Shown here piece after piece: positions 25,263 to 37,690 of a stretch of 64,000 nt of DNA (position 1 is its first letter; each line of letters opens with the position of its first letter). The stretch lies in assembly GCA_019155185.1 (NCBI GenBank), contig CM032794.1, positions 9,401,988 to 9,465,987 on the forward strand. The letters run 5' to 3'. A model generated the notes under the pieces. The model made no database searches, was not told the origin of the DNA, and saw nothing but the letters and a program-made list of their open reading frames with translations. A program made the translations under genes and the position numbers. The stretch is from Beaufortia kweichowensis (lineage: Eukaryota > Chordata > Actinopteri > Cypriniformes > Gastromyzontidae).

Positions 25263-25565
25263 AGGGATAGTTTACCAAAATTAAAAGTCTTTTATTATTT
25301 ACTCCCACTTATGTCTCATCAAACGTGTATGACTTTCTTCTGTGTTCTTCAGCAGAAAACAGAAGAAGATATTTTGCAAAACGCTGGTTAGCGGCACCCA
25401 TTCGCTTTCATAGTACGGATACATGGTTCAATAGTCAGTGCCGGTAACCAGCGTTTTGCAAAATATCTTCATTTGTGTTTCACAAAATAAACAATCATAT
25501 ACAGGGTTTGAATGACATAAGGGTAAAAAATTATGACAATGTTTATTTTTGGGTGAACTATTCAT
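25263..25565. mobile_element. Full-length non-autonomous TTAA foldback DNA transposon
   Basis: The element is flanked by TTAA on both sides (25259-25262 and 25566-25569). It starts AGGGATAGTTTACC and ends GGGTGAACTATTCAT, an imperfect terminal inverted repeat. The centre is a large hairpin: GAAGATATTTTGCAAAACGC at 25365 onward pairs with GCGTTTTGCAAAATATCTTC ending near 25470. It has no coding capacity. The TTAA target suggests a piggyBac- or Kolobok-type helper; which one cannot be told here. Confidence 0.85.
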
Positions 25566-25569
25566 TTAA

Positions 25570-27658
25570 AGAAAAATGTAAAACTCACAAATGTATTAAT
25601 CTTCATAACTAACATAACACCTTAAACTTTTATTTCATAACCCATGTAAATTATGATGTATTAGTATTACACAAATTAGTATAATGCAGTTAGTATAAAG
25701 GATTGGCATACTATGGATTGTCCAACTTATATTTTGTATAATATTTGTCAAAACTTTTGTGTAGACTTACATTACCATAAAGTGAACTCTCTCTGAAGTT
25801 GAGTGAGCCATATATTTTTCTCTCTAAATAAACAACGCTCACTTAAACTGGAAAGAAATGTCTTTATTTCAGTCCAGATGTGATGCAGGTTACACAATAA
25901 GCATAAAGCGCGGCTTACTGTGTGACCAGCATTTCAAGTTTCTCATGAGCTCATGCATAAATGCGGTCAGGCTGAACACAGAAAGAGGTTTCAGTTCCAT
26001 AGTATTGGTTGAAAATCAGTTTAAAGATTTAAGTGTCATGGTACGGCTTACTGGCTGGGCCTGTGGGAGGTGACAGACATAAAAATAAATTTGTGCTAGT
26101 CTATGTTTAATGCCAATGATCATAGACTGTATACTGCCACTGTATACTGCCTATATTGCTGCATATTATGATGCATAATATTTTACTATCCTTTATCACT
26201 GTAGGACGAGGTAGAATAATTAGAATAATTAAGTTCCAGCAGGCACACAAAACATTAATAGGAAAAATGTCTAAAAGACATCTAAAACATCATTTTCTTA
26301 ATGACATGGAGAATTTATTAAGCAAGGTAACATTATCTTAACAAAGCATAACACAAAACAACAAACCTAAATTCACCCACAACAGTAAATGGAGAATTAC
26401 TTGATGTTTGGGATCTTTTCCTTGTACTATTCTGAAGAACCAAAACTGAAAAGAATTCAAGTATTTATGACATCACTCAAAGGAAAATCCTTCTATCAAG
26501 TTTTTTTCTTAGAAATAATACATTTATCTCACTCATTTACTCAGAAAATAGTCCCTCTTTTCCAATCCATAAAACTTCGTGACATTGTCAATTATGCTCT
26601 ATAAGTGCTCAAAGTCATTTTAAAAATGATACACTGTCAGGTAGTGAGCAAGGGAAACTTGGAGACTACTCTACTAGTTTAATCCCAGAGAGGCAAAAGT
26701 AGAAATGAATGTAGGCGTAAGAAACCCAAATAACACTTGCATGTGTGAGACTTTGTTCCATCCACACTTCAGTAATTGATGGTGGAAGGTAATATAGCAC
26801 CAGACAGACTGTTTTCTACACTACTTCCAAAAGCTCCCTTTAAAAAAAGAAGTACTGTATGTCCTTGGCGGGTCCACCGCTGTGGTACTTATTCTTTATC
26901 ATGAGAGGAAGAAAAGATAACAGCACTTGGGCTTTATTTTCCCCCAGGCTCAAGCATGTCAGCGTAGTCTGCAATGTGCCCTCTCAAGACACTGTGGAGG
27001 GCTGATAGCTAGCATGGCCCTTGGTCAAACTCACCAGCCAATTAAGACACCCTGATCTCTCATTGAAAAGCATGTCTTTGCCTGTAGAATGCAGAATACT
27101 GTATGACAACACAGGTGCTCTTTTCCTGAGCGCTTAATGAAAGCATCAACAGTCAGTTGACCTTAACAGGTTAATACATCCTCAGGTTACCTCTCACTTG
27201 TGCTTGGTGCTGTGTATTAGTACAACGTTTGAGGCCATGTAAGTTTTGTGCTATTTAATTAAATTGTTCCAAAAATGTTTTACCAACATCTCGCCAGCGG
27301 ACAGAAAGATAAACTGCTTGAGCACCTGCTTTTGTTTCACAGGTCATCAAAACTGAATAACAACAGCCTTTACCAAGAGCATATTTAAATTACCTGCAAG
27401 TAGCTGGTAGACCAGAAAATACACCTTGTACTGATGAACATGGGCATGTTAAACTTATTTACAAAAAGTTCAAAAACTTTAAATTGCCACATTAAACATA
27501 ACAAGGCTTGCAAGGGAGCACTGCATTATCTCATTAACATTTTGGTTAGGTTTTCTTCTAAACCCAAATTTTAAGTTTGTATATACCGTCGGCATTATCT
27601 CGAACTTTTATATTTTAACAAAAATAATTCTAAAGTTCAAAAGTCAATTTTCAATTTA
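25570..27658. other. Noncoding interval
   Basis: No gene recognised. The part at about 26850-27220 is more GC-balanced and repeat-free and is a weak conserved-element candidate; the rest is AT-rich. Confidence 0.5.
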
Positions 27659-27890
27659 AACTGGTTTTATTTCTTCATGATTGGTCTTCTCTTCCTTGCA
27701 CATATCTATCTATTTATAGCCAGTGTAAAGGCAACTTTGACTGACAGTGATTCTTGTGTGCAGTCAACTGAAGACAAAGACATTTGCTCAGTGTCATGAC
27801 AATGGCAAATCAGCTCTAAACCAGCATTTCATTTAAACAGAACCAAAGACTAAAACCTAAGCTTTCCCAAAACACAAATATTCTTCTATT
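27659..27890 (+). repeat. Duplicated noncoding segment, copy A
   Basis: This segment is repeated in the same orientation at 57797-58025. The core at 27774-27802 is identical over 29 bases (it contains CATTTGCTCAGTGTCATGAC). Shared blocks on either side include TATTTATAGCCA, CAGCATTTCATTTA and AACCTAAGCTT. No terminal repeats, target duplication or coding frame are seen. Confidence 0.7.
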
Positions 27891-28162
27891 GCCTTGCAGG
27901 CACTGGTATATTTCTTCAAGTGCAAATGTAAATGTAGCTTCTCTTACAATTCTTTGCAGGATTACTATTGGGCAATTCCAGCATTATAGGTGTGACATTT
28001 TAAATTCATAAATGATGACGACAACAGTATGACAACTGTAGTACCCTAACCATTCATTGTTATTTTATACGCATGCTTAATTGAATTCAATGTTTTTTCT
28101 ATACCACCTTTGTTGCAGGACAAACACACACTGCACAAACACAAACTGTTGCCAAGTTGTGA

Positions 28163-28405
28163 CTACTCTATAAAAAAGGATGTGTTATTTTTTAACACAT
28201 TTTTTGTGTTATGCTGTTTAACACATAATGTGTCATTTTGTGTTAAATACATAAAAGAGAAAGTAACACAAGTTGAGTTAAAAGTAACACAAAATGTGTT
28301 GTTTTTAAATTAACACAAAGATGTGTCTAGTTAGGGACAACACATCTGTGTGTTGTCCCTAACTAGACACATCTTGTGTTTTAACACATCTGTTTTTAGA
28401 GTGTA
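28163..28405 (+). mobile_element. Palindromic TIR element, copy 1 (MITE-like)
   Basis: The right end reads TGTTTTTAGAGTGTA and the left end CTACTCTATAAAAAA, a decayed inverted match. The interior is made of TAACACA/TGTGTTA motifs. A perfect hairpin with 27-base arms (28318-28344 and 28349-28375) and a 4-base loop lies toward the right end. A second copy lies inverted at 29650-29909. Confidence 0.75.
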
Positions 28406-29649
28406 TTAAAACACATCTTTAGCATCACTGGAAGGTAAGGGCAGTTCTTCCACGACATCCGTGCTGGTCCCTCAGCCTTTCATACATTTAGCAAAATCCA
28501 TGTCTTTATCTCAAATGACATCATCTCAAAGCCAGCCACTAATTCCACATAAAAAGACTTATTAAAATGAGTTATTCTTCGAAAGTTTTCCATGAAAATT
28601 TAATCACTGCACTGAAGTGATAAAACACATTTATCCTCTGCTGGAGCCACACAAAGATATTGCCTTTCCATCAATTTACTGAAAATTTGACCTTAATTAT
28701 CATATAATTCAATGTCAGATTCTTCCTGCATATTACATTAGAAATCTTAAAATTATATGACACAGCAATGTTCATGATATACAGTGCAAGTCTCAATTTT
28801 ACTCTGAACACTAATTGGAAAATTCTCACCTGAATATGGCTCCATGAAATATGAAGAAGAAATATGAAGAAGAAATATGAAATCCAAAAACTAGTCTTAA
28901 TATATAATAATAATAATAACAGAATACATCCAGATAATATGACAGATAATTATCACAACAAAAAAACACTGCGACAACTCTGGTCTTTCTCTTTTTCTGA
29001 ATGGCAGGGATGAACTAATAAGCCAGAGCTACATTTCACCAATTACTATCATTAGCATTATTACCACCACTATGCTAATGTGCTTCTGAACCATACACAC
29101 ACACAAGAAAGGAAAGTCTAAATTATTGATATCGAGTGCTTACTGGTAGCCCAGGTGTGGAGCAGTAAGCAATCACAAACTAATTGCTATATATTACAGT
29201 ACTATATATTGCAGTAAAACTGGCAAAGCATCATCACCTATTATTCACCAACCTCTACCTTTCGCTGCTGTGCTGTCAAACACACACGCACACACACAGT
29301 ACAGCAGTGTCTTAAATCACCAGGACAATTCTCTCTGGGGAAGTCTGTGTGGGATGTGCTTTTCGTGTAAAAATGACATGAAATACAGATAAATATTGCC
29401 AATGTGTTTACTGTCATTGTACAAGTTCACTAGCACAACTAAACTCCTTTTTATTTCCCCCATGTCCTAAACCTACAGTAGGATAAGTTCAATTCAATTC
29501 ATCAAAACTGGAGCTGTACAATCTAAAAATGTGGACCTGTTCTGTAAGTCACTATCTCTCTTTCATCTATTGTCCTCATTCAGTTCCACTTTATCTTTCA
29601 TACGCACTGATGCTAGTTATTGTTTTTACTTTTTTTGGTGTAACTGGTA
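28406..29649. other. Noncoding spacer between two inverted elements
   Basis: AT-rich. It contains a 13-base tandem repeat (GAAATATGAAGA type) at 28846-28881 and short (AC)n runs at about 29095-29104 and 29279-29298. No gene recognised. Confidence 0.5.
28846..28881. repeat. 13 bp tandem repeat, about three units
   Basis: AGAAATATGAAGA repeated almost perfectly three times. Confidence 0.8.
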
Positions 29650-29909
29650 CACTCCTAAAAACAGATGTGTTAAAAATAACACAAGATGTGTCTAGTTAGG
29701 GACAACACACAGATGTGTTGTCCCTAACTAGACACATCTTTGTGTTCATTTAAAAACAACACATTTTGTGTTACTTTTAACTCAACTTGTGTTACTTTCA
29801 ACTCAACATGTGTTGTCCCTTTTATGTATTTAACACAAAATGACACATTATGTGTTAAACAGCGTAACACAAAAAATGTTAAAAAATAACACATTCTGTT
29901 TTTAGAGTG
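29650..29909 (-). mobile_element. Palindromic TIR element, copy 2 (inverted relative to copy 1)
   Basis: Flanked by TA on both sides (29648-29649, 29910-29911). The ends are CACTCCTAAAAACAG and CTGTTTTTAGAGTG. The same perfect 27-base-arm hairpin is present (29683-29709 and 29714-29740, loop CAGA). The order of blocks is the reverse complement of copy 1. It has no coding capacity. Confidence 0.8.
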
Positions 29910-30889
29910 TAGTAAAGTGGGGAGGGGGGTGTTGGGGAAGAGAGATTATTTTACAAACCAGATGAAATTTCATAGTTCAAAATTCACAGAACAATACGGA
30001 GTCATTTTTTAAGAATGTGTGATCCCAGAGCACAACATGGCTACTAATTCGATGTTACAGTTAAGCTTCAGAACCCTAAATAAAAAAGAAATGATTTTCT
30101 CTCAAATACAGCCAGAGATGTGAAAAATAGTGAAATAAGAGAATCAAACCTTCCAAATCAATTGAACGGTTCCTGTACCGATCACTGCAGCATGCACAAA
30201 CTCATCAATGTAGTTGAGTGGCAGAAGCAGGGCACTAGAAATTCAGTCAGGAGTAAATCAACTCGAGAACCACTCTGTCTGATTTACTGATTGAGTTTTC
30301 AGACTGATACAGATGATGACTCAGACCATAGAAATACAGATACAAATAAACTTGTCTGAAACAAATGAAACTAATTCGGTAAATTCATAAAAAAATTGCA
30401 GTGAGTAAATAATGCAGAAGGGGTTGGTAAGCCCGTTTTAAAATGCAAACAAGATTCGGTGCATTAATAAGGGAACCCATACAATTTTGTGGACACTCAC
30501 AGCTGAAGGTCTACTGTTTGTGTAGACCGACGGCTGCTGGTTGTGTGAATTAATGACAAATTCAATATAGGACTGTAAACACCTTAGTTACCACAAACAC
30601 CGCCACTTTGACATGAATCAATCGGTAAACAAATTAACATTAAGTGGGATTATACTTTCCTTGGAGCAAACGCAGGTGTTGTAATCAACTGGAAGCTCAG
30701 CCTGAGCGAAGCTGAAAAGCTGCAAAAGTGCAGCTTCTGAAAATTTGGAAACAGAAATAGTATGTGACTATGCAAACAAGTGTTCTCCTTGAAAACTGCA
30801 ATCTCTGGCACACTCTTTTGGGCGGAGCACCAAATGATTATATCACTCGAGAGAAATCATTGAGACTGAGAGATCTAAACACCAGCAGA

Positions 30890-31145
30890 ACCTGACAAAG
30901 GTGAGTTTGGATTCCTCTGAGGTGCTTACCAATCGCTCTCTATCAGTTTCCAGGAAACGGCACAGCTCCCAACACGCTCTCCGCCGAGAACCGCATACCG
31001 TTCCTGGCACAACCTGACAGCGTAAGCCCTGGATTTCCCACGGCTCCTTCCTTCACCAACATTCCTCACGTACTCCTCGCTTCACCGCACCTGCATAATC
31101 TTTAATAAAGAGTCTCTCATTGTCTATGTCTCACCTGGGCCTCTA
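30890..31145 (+). other. GC-balanced patch with LTR-like or exon-like signals
   Basis: It contains a donor-like CAAAG|GTGAGT at about 30896-30906, a related pair of AACCTGACA motifs about 120 bases apart, and an AATAAAG polyadenylation-type signal at about 31103-31109. A decayed solo LTR or a noncoding exon would both fit; no protein is evident. Confidence 0.25.
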
Positions 31146-31779
31146 TGACAAACCGAAATTAACAACAGAATTTAATACAATAAACAACACTACACCTATA
31201 CATTTAACATAACAATCATTATTTTTATATATAACCTGACAAATACAAGGGGAACAAATAAACACAAGCAAACAAAATGGAAATAACACAAACGTGACGC
31301 TACTTCCATTCATTTGGGACACCTGCAACATATTTTGACACGTGCATGTTATGGATTAAACTATGAATCCGCTCTGGGTACTTTGTTACAAGTGAAGAGT
31401 GAGCCATTCAACAACAGCCACAATGTTTACTTAAATAAGACAAGATAAATTGTTTATCCAACAACATGATGAACAAATAAAGTAAATCACATCATGCATC
31501 ACTGCAAGCTTTCTCTAAGAGGCCACAAATCATCTGCAGTTAGAATTAGGCTCCTCTCACTGATATTAGATAACTGTACTATAGGCGTCATGGCTGATTC
31601 AGGCCACCTTGTAACAACAGTGGTCAGAGCTATTGACACTTTACAAATGACTTAAACATTGCTTCAAGTGCACTTTGCCTTACTTGCACAGGCAAATTCA
31701 TTTGTCACAGATGACTTTATGGACTTTGGTCAGGGTAGATGCCATATTTAATTTGATATGAATGAAAACAAGGCTGAGG

Positions 31780-31842
31780 GGCATAATGGTAGAGCCTGAT
31801 AACTAGGTTGTACTGTCTTAAGGTTCTCTGGTCAAATCTACT
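31780..31842 (+). mobile_element. Possible tRNA-derived SINE head, strongly degraded
   Basis: GCATAATGGTAGAGCCTGAT followed at proper spacing by AAGGTTCTCTGGTCAAATCT resembles boxes A and B of a HE1/DANA-like SINE. No tail is recognised, so this is tentative. Confidence 0.3.
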
Positions 31843-33729
31843 TTTCACAACTCTTCATAGTTTTTGGTTCACTGCAAATTGTTAGAAAGATGTTTTGCAA
31901 TGTTGCATCTGATGAAAGATGAGAGCAACCGAACCAAGGTACACAAAAGGTAAAAATACAGCTTTATTTTCATTCCATCTATATTAAATACAGTGTCTCC
32001 AACTATGGTGTATTCTAACAGACTGTTACACAGGAAGAGGGTTTGGGTCACAGATTATCTAAAGTGGGTGTGTCAAAACTCATAAGGATTGTTCACTACA
32101 CTTATACATTTAAACTGCTAATGAATTGTTTTATGATTTTGTAAGATTCTGGACAACATGTAGAACATCTGATTGTATTATGGTACTGTTTAACACAAAA
32201 GTTGTTAGCAAAAACTCAATAATACAACAAATTGTTAAAAGTGAAACTTGAAAAGTAAGAATCTTTTACATTCTTCATCCTTGTGAAGTTGTTTTATGCT
32301 GTTTTATGCTGATTCTCAGATACTTTCTCCTTTATGGCAAAGTCTCCTTTAAATATTCCAAAGTTTGCATGAGGTTTGTATTTGTCTCACACTTCCCACT
32401 AGTGCTTGTTTGCAGTGAATACTACTAATGAAATAACTGTTTGCCTTACACATGAACTTGTCTCTATCAAAAGCATCTCGGTCACAGCATGAATAGATCT
32501 TCCACCCACACAACAACACACAGCCTCTTACTAATAACTTATAGCGGGCACAGTAGTCACAAAAACCCATCATCTCTTGTTTCTAGTGTAACCTGTAATA
32601 CAGAGGATCAAAAAAGAAACTTGATGCTAGTACCAACTTGAATTTAGAGAGAAGTTAGGATATATGTTGACAAAATATATTCCTGATTTACTTAATGACC
32701 ATTTCTGGTATTTTAATAAATTATTTATCAAGTCCAGAATCAAAATAAGTTTTGTGATCATCATTTAAACAGCCTCTAAAACAATTTATTCTGAATATCT
32801 TTCGGATGGCATCTCTATTATTTTTTAATATTTCTCACAACTAGAATCTTTCCAATAAAGACCACTTTTCATTATTAAATTAATTTCTGATGGATAAACT
32901 CAAGACCAACTGCAATGACTCATTGTAAATATGCTTTTAGAATGTAATAAAAAAGCAGTTCAGCTATGCCAAGACCATTATACTGTTTAAGAAACAACTG
33001 AAAATGAATCTCTTTTAGATGCACTTAACAAGACCACAATCATAAAAGCACTCTTATTTATTTATTAAAACAACTATCCTATTTCATCTGCTTTAGGCAT
33101 TTCTTCTCCAGATTTGTTACTATTCTGGCTTACCTCTAAAACTTAGTGTGATACTACATTATATAATTTCACCAAAAAATTGCTTGTAGAGGTTCCTCAT
33201 TGTATGTCGCTTTGGGCAAAGGTTCTCTGTTATTGTTTAAATATCATGTCTAGTACTTCACTGTTAAAGACGCCTCACAAGCAACGCAAGATGTGCTCAG
33301 GCTGGACCAGCACCATCTTCCACAGTCACCATCACTTGTCTGTACTCTATTAAAATTACATCCTCAAGTTAAATCACTGTCAAAAAAAAACTCATATCAC
33401 AAACCCAGAATCAGGTGATAAGAAAATCCCTAATTCTGTGGAACTATATAAATGATAAAGTGAACACCAAAAATCAACATTCAGTCCACATGTGAATCTT
33501 TAGTTCTCAGAAAGAGAACATAAGATATACATTTCTCTATGGATATAAGTATGGCATAGTAGATTCAAAGACATCCTAATTTAAGAATCCCTAATTCAGA
33601 ATTATTTAACTAAAAAACATACTAAAACATAACACAGTTTTTAACATGATTTTCACCTTAAAAAGTACCATTTATTTTTACAGTTATAAATGTTACAATG
33701 TGACTTTAGTTACAGGATGTAGAACAATA

Positions 33730-34140
33730 GGATGGCAAAATGAGAAAAGAATTGGATGATGTTCAGCATCAGAACAGAGAGGAATAATCTCCCGTGTTGA
33801 CATGGTTAATTAGCTTGGGTTAGGGGAAGGCAAGGTTGATCATATATCACGCTCTTATTCACAGCCCCATTTACCATCCCACTTTAGGGAGCTCCGTTCC
33901 CTTTACCCCCTGATGAAAGAGGTTTTGTGGAGGTGAGCACTGCTTGGCTGGGTGGAGAGGACATATACGAAAGTCAAATATTCATTTGTCTCATTTCATA
34001 ATAAGAGAGAACAGAGGAAAAACAGGGCTAATATTCCAATGGGCCTAATTAAAATTGCTGAGAGCATGAGAAAAGGAGTTGCACTGAGGTGATTTTAGGC
34101 TCAGCTCAAATGAGGAGACCTAATTAAGGAGACTGATGGC
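33730..34140. promoter_or_regulatory. Candidate enhancer with clustered homeodomain motifs
   Basis: Three TAATTA cores occur within 320 bases (in 33806-33813, at 34046-34051 and at 34121-34126). The block is repeat-free and GC-balanced compared with both flanks. This is the typical look of a vertebrate developmental noncoding element, but conservation has not been tested. Confidence 0.35.
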
Positions 34141-37100
34141 CTTTACTTAGAAGCCACTTGAGATGTGTTGGGCACTTTGTGTTTGTCCCCACAGCAGATC
34201 ACTTTGATTAACCACTGTCTGTATCAACTTAGGCAGGGAAATTAAGAAATAAGTTCCAGCTGAGAAAAAAGAAATAAAATAATTATAATAATTGTGATGA
34301 TTGTGATAATAAATATAACTGTAGGCAGCAATTATTGGCCCAGACACAATGAGCCCTTCAGACCAAATGCTCGATTGGAAGCAAATTCACAAAAAAAACT
34401 CTATGGCCAGACGTACAGTAACAACAAGAGAGTCACAGCACCAAAGCATTGTTTAAAAACTACTTGCTGTTTCCGGCAAACTGAGCAACTGTTGCCCATT
34501 TTAAGCCAATTTCTATGAGAACTGGACAATGCATTGTCAAAGAGTTTTTCTGCATGGCCTGCAAATGACCTAATCCAGTTTAATAAAGACTGAATCAATG
34601 TTGTACGGTAAAATTGTTTCTAACAAAGACATAATATACTCAACATGTAAAAAGTGAGTATCACTGCAAACCGTATGGGCAAATTAATTTAAAGTTATAA
34701 GCATATTAATCAATAACAATTAAGTTTAAAACTGGGTGGGTGGACAGACAGCAAGCAATCAAAATTAATGGCCAACCATGGAAAATCAAATGCTGTTAAA
34801 AGCATTAGATCAAATGATTCAAATTATAAATTTAAAAACCAACAAAAAGTCATCTTTGAGATTTTTGACCAGTAGGTGGTACTGTCATCTAACTGCCCAT
34901 GTACCCTTAGGACTTATACTCTCTGTATATCCTGCTTTTTTCTTTACAGCCCTAGTGTAAACTGCCTGACCCAATTTAAGACATTACAAATGGCTGGTGC
35001 AACTTCCTCATGATCTCTAGCATTCATCATTAATCAGATCTGAAGGGCAAAACATCCAAATAATAGGTCTTAAAAGTGATTAATCATTTACCATGAAAGA
35101 ATAAGAGAGGATTTGAGATGATGGCCCCCAAAACAATAAATCACCCTCATAATAGCTGAGGAAATATTTAAATAGTGACACCAATAAAACAATGTAGCTC
35201 TTCCTCTCTCTGACCTGCCATGATAAATGTATAATCATTATCAACTTCCATTTTGCCCTGGAGGAGACAAAGACTCAGCTGTCATACATTGTGACGGATA
35301 CCTTTATTTATATCAATGCTATTTGCTTATCAATTCTTTCCCACTGTTTACAACACGTATAAACAAAGAAAGAGGGTTTTTTTAGGTTAACAGTCCATCA
35401 CACACTGGCAATTTTATCACTGTGAAAATACTTAGCACGTTTCAGGAACACCTAGTTCCATTAAAAGCCAACTTCCTATTATATAGAAGATAATTAACTT
35501 GGACTATTATTAAGTACTTTTTAAGGATCCTTCCGTTGATGATTTTAAGACAGCAATGAGTCTGTAAGGGCTGGTATATCTTATCTTTGCTTCATTGGCA
35601 GTGCAGCTCCCTTTCATCCTCACTAGTCTCCTAATGCTTCACAAAATGACCAATAAATCAAACTGACGATTAAATAATTTGCCAAAATACACCCTCCTAA
35701 ACATAAATCTGATTTCTGTGTTGCTTCAAGCAGCTACTCACTATGCAAGCAAGTGAGCACAAATCAAAACTCACAATGACTTTCAGGAATTATTTTGAAG
35801 CATTCCAGTGTGGCCTTATACTGTGTATAACACCATAAACATTATTAAAAAGGATGCAACCCCCAAGATTACTTTAATAAACTGTTTTTAGACAACTGAG
35901 CAAGCAAACCGGCAAATTTTTCTCAGGGGTTTTCAGTTTAAGTTTCATCCTGTAAAGAGAACATCAACTGCTGACTCATCGAGATACTGTATGTCACTCA
36001 CATCTATCAAGCATCGGAGGCTTGAGCAGTTTATTATTACACAGCATCAAGGTATGTATACAAGATGTTTACCATCTCCTCGATTTATCTGTGTACTAGT
36101 TTTTTTCCTTTTTATAATTCATCATACCTCTGACATTGAAAGAGCACCATCATTGTATTTTTTATGACAAAATGCTAGAAGTGGCGCTAATCTTAATCGA
36201 TGACACTCTTACTCATTTGCTAAAAGCTAGCTATATTTATCCACTAGCAGAGCATACTCAGACTAATAGCGATTGCTTTCTGACACTCGTCCTTGGGAGG
36301 ATGCCGGGAATGCAGCAAGAGGGCAGGAAGTATCATCTTAATGCCTTAAAGCTGCACTATATATCTCTGTAAAGAGTACACATTCCCTACAGACATTCCT
36401 GCAGCTGCACACCAGGGTTGAGCACCATTTAGATTTGAATCAAGAATACCTTTAAAATTCCAATTGAATTCATTAATATAAGTATTAATGTCAATATTTT
36501 GACTGTATTAAACTTTAAAAGAGCTTAAATAAATATGTGTGATATATATACATTCTACATATCACTAAATAAAGAAAGAATTTTAAATACATAAAACAGA
36601 AGTTTAATCACAAAACTTTGACTAATGAAATCGTTTTTCTGAATGACTAATTTCTTCGAATTGCAATTTACCACATTCCTCCAACTTTCTAATTTAACAT
36701 CCTGTACACTTGGTTATTTAATTTAAACTCAGTTGAAAGAAAGCAAGATCTAAAAGTCTGAATTTTGCTCAACCCTGCCGCAAACTCACAAAGACTGAGA
36801 CAAAGAGAGACACATTTCACATCTCAACAGACACCAAGATGTGTTATGTATCAAGCAGGCTCCAAAAAGACAGGTACACTGATGAAACACATGATTTCTG
36901 TTTGAGACGTTGATGTAATGCTTGTTTTGCTTCATTTTTTCTTTCCACACCTTACAATTTGTCAAATTGCATTTCATATTTTAAACATTCAAGAGCCATA
37001 AATAGTCTCAGCTATCATATTAGTAAAATGGCGTTTAGTGCTATAGCTCTCTCAAGGCTGAAAATTCATTTTAATCCTTACTAATTCCCATGAGGACCTG

Positions 37101-37419
37101 CGTGGTTGTCTTACTGTTATTACAGCGGACTTTGATCCTCTTAGTTCTCTGAATCCTGTAATTGTTGGCTGCTTCTCGAAGTACAAGCAGGGCGGACTGA
37201 AAATGAATTGCTAGAGGACTTGGCACCCAAAGGTTTCCTTGAAATTTCCAGTTTTGTATGAATAATAAAATATGTAATGTAATCTTAACTTTTTCAACCC
37301 TTGTCCATCTTTAGACTTCAACAGCATCAGAGGTGATATGCGTGATTGGCATTCTGACTGACATTCACATTAGCACTGTAAGAAAGTTCATAATAAATAA
37401 GAACTCATCCTACTCACAT
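34141..37419. other. AT-rich noncoding interval
   Basis: No gene or clear mobile element recognised over 3.3 kb. Short open frames on both strands look like chance. Confidence 0.5.
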
Positions 37420-37690
37420 CCACCAAGAGAGCGTCATGGTGATTGACAGCACTTGCCTTTGTCTGCTCCTCCCACGCTGTAATTGACTTGGCTGGGGCAG
37501 CTGTGCGTCTGTGTGAGTGTCTTCTTTAAATGGCTATTAATTAGCATTAGAGAGCGCAGACTGCTCACACCTCGCCTCTCTTAATCCTAAGCGTGTGGCT
37601 TTCGTGAATCCATTAGCCACGGCACGGAGGCCGCTTCTGCGCCAGAGTCAATTACTTTCTTCATACCGCTTTGCTGTTTTGGAGACTCAG
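37420..37690. promoter_or_regulatory. Candidate conserved noncoding element
   Basis: A GC-balanced, CpG-containing, repeat-free block with the homeodomain-type TTAATTAG at 37537-37544 followed by a second ATTAG. Flanks are AT-rich. Composition and motif based. Confidence 0.3.

Larger units (their letters stand above)
29912..33729. other. Noncoding interval
   Basis: Mostly AT-rich with no recognised gene. It includes a GC-balanced patch at 30830-31145 and a possible SINE fragment near 31780, both listed separately. Confidence 0.5.

Noticed and set aside
28318..28375. Hairpin as a possible microRNA precursor
   Set aside because: A perfect palindrome repeated in two copies inside a TIR element is better explained as part of the element; real precursors usually have mismatches and larger loops.
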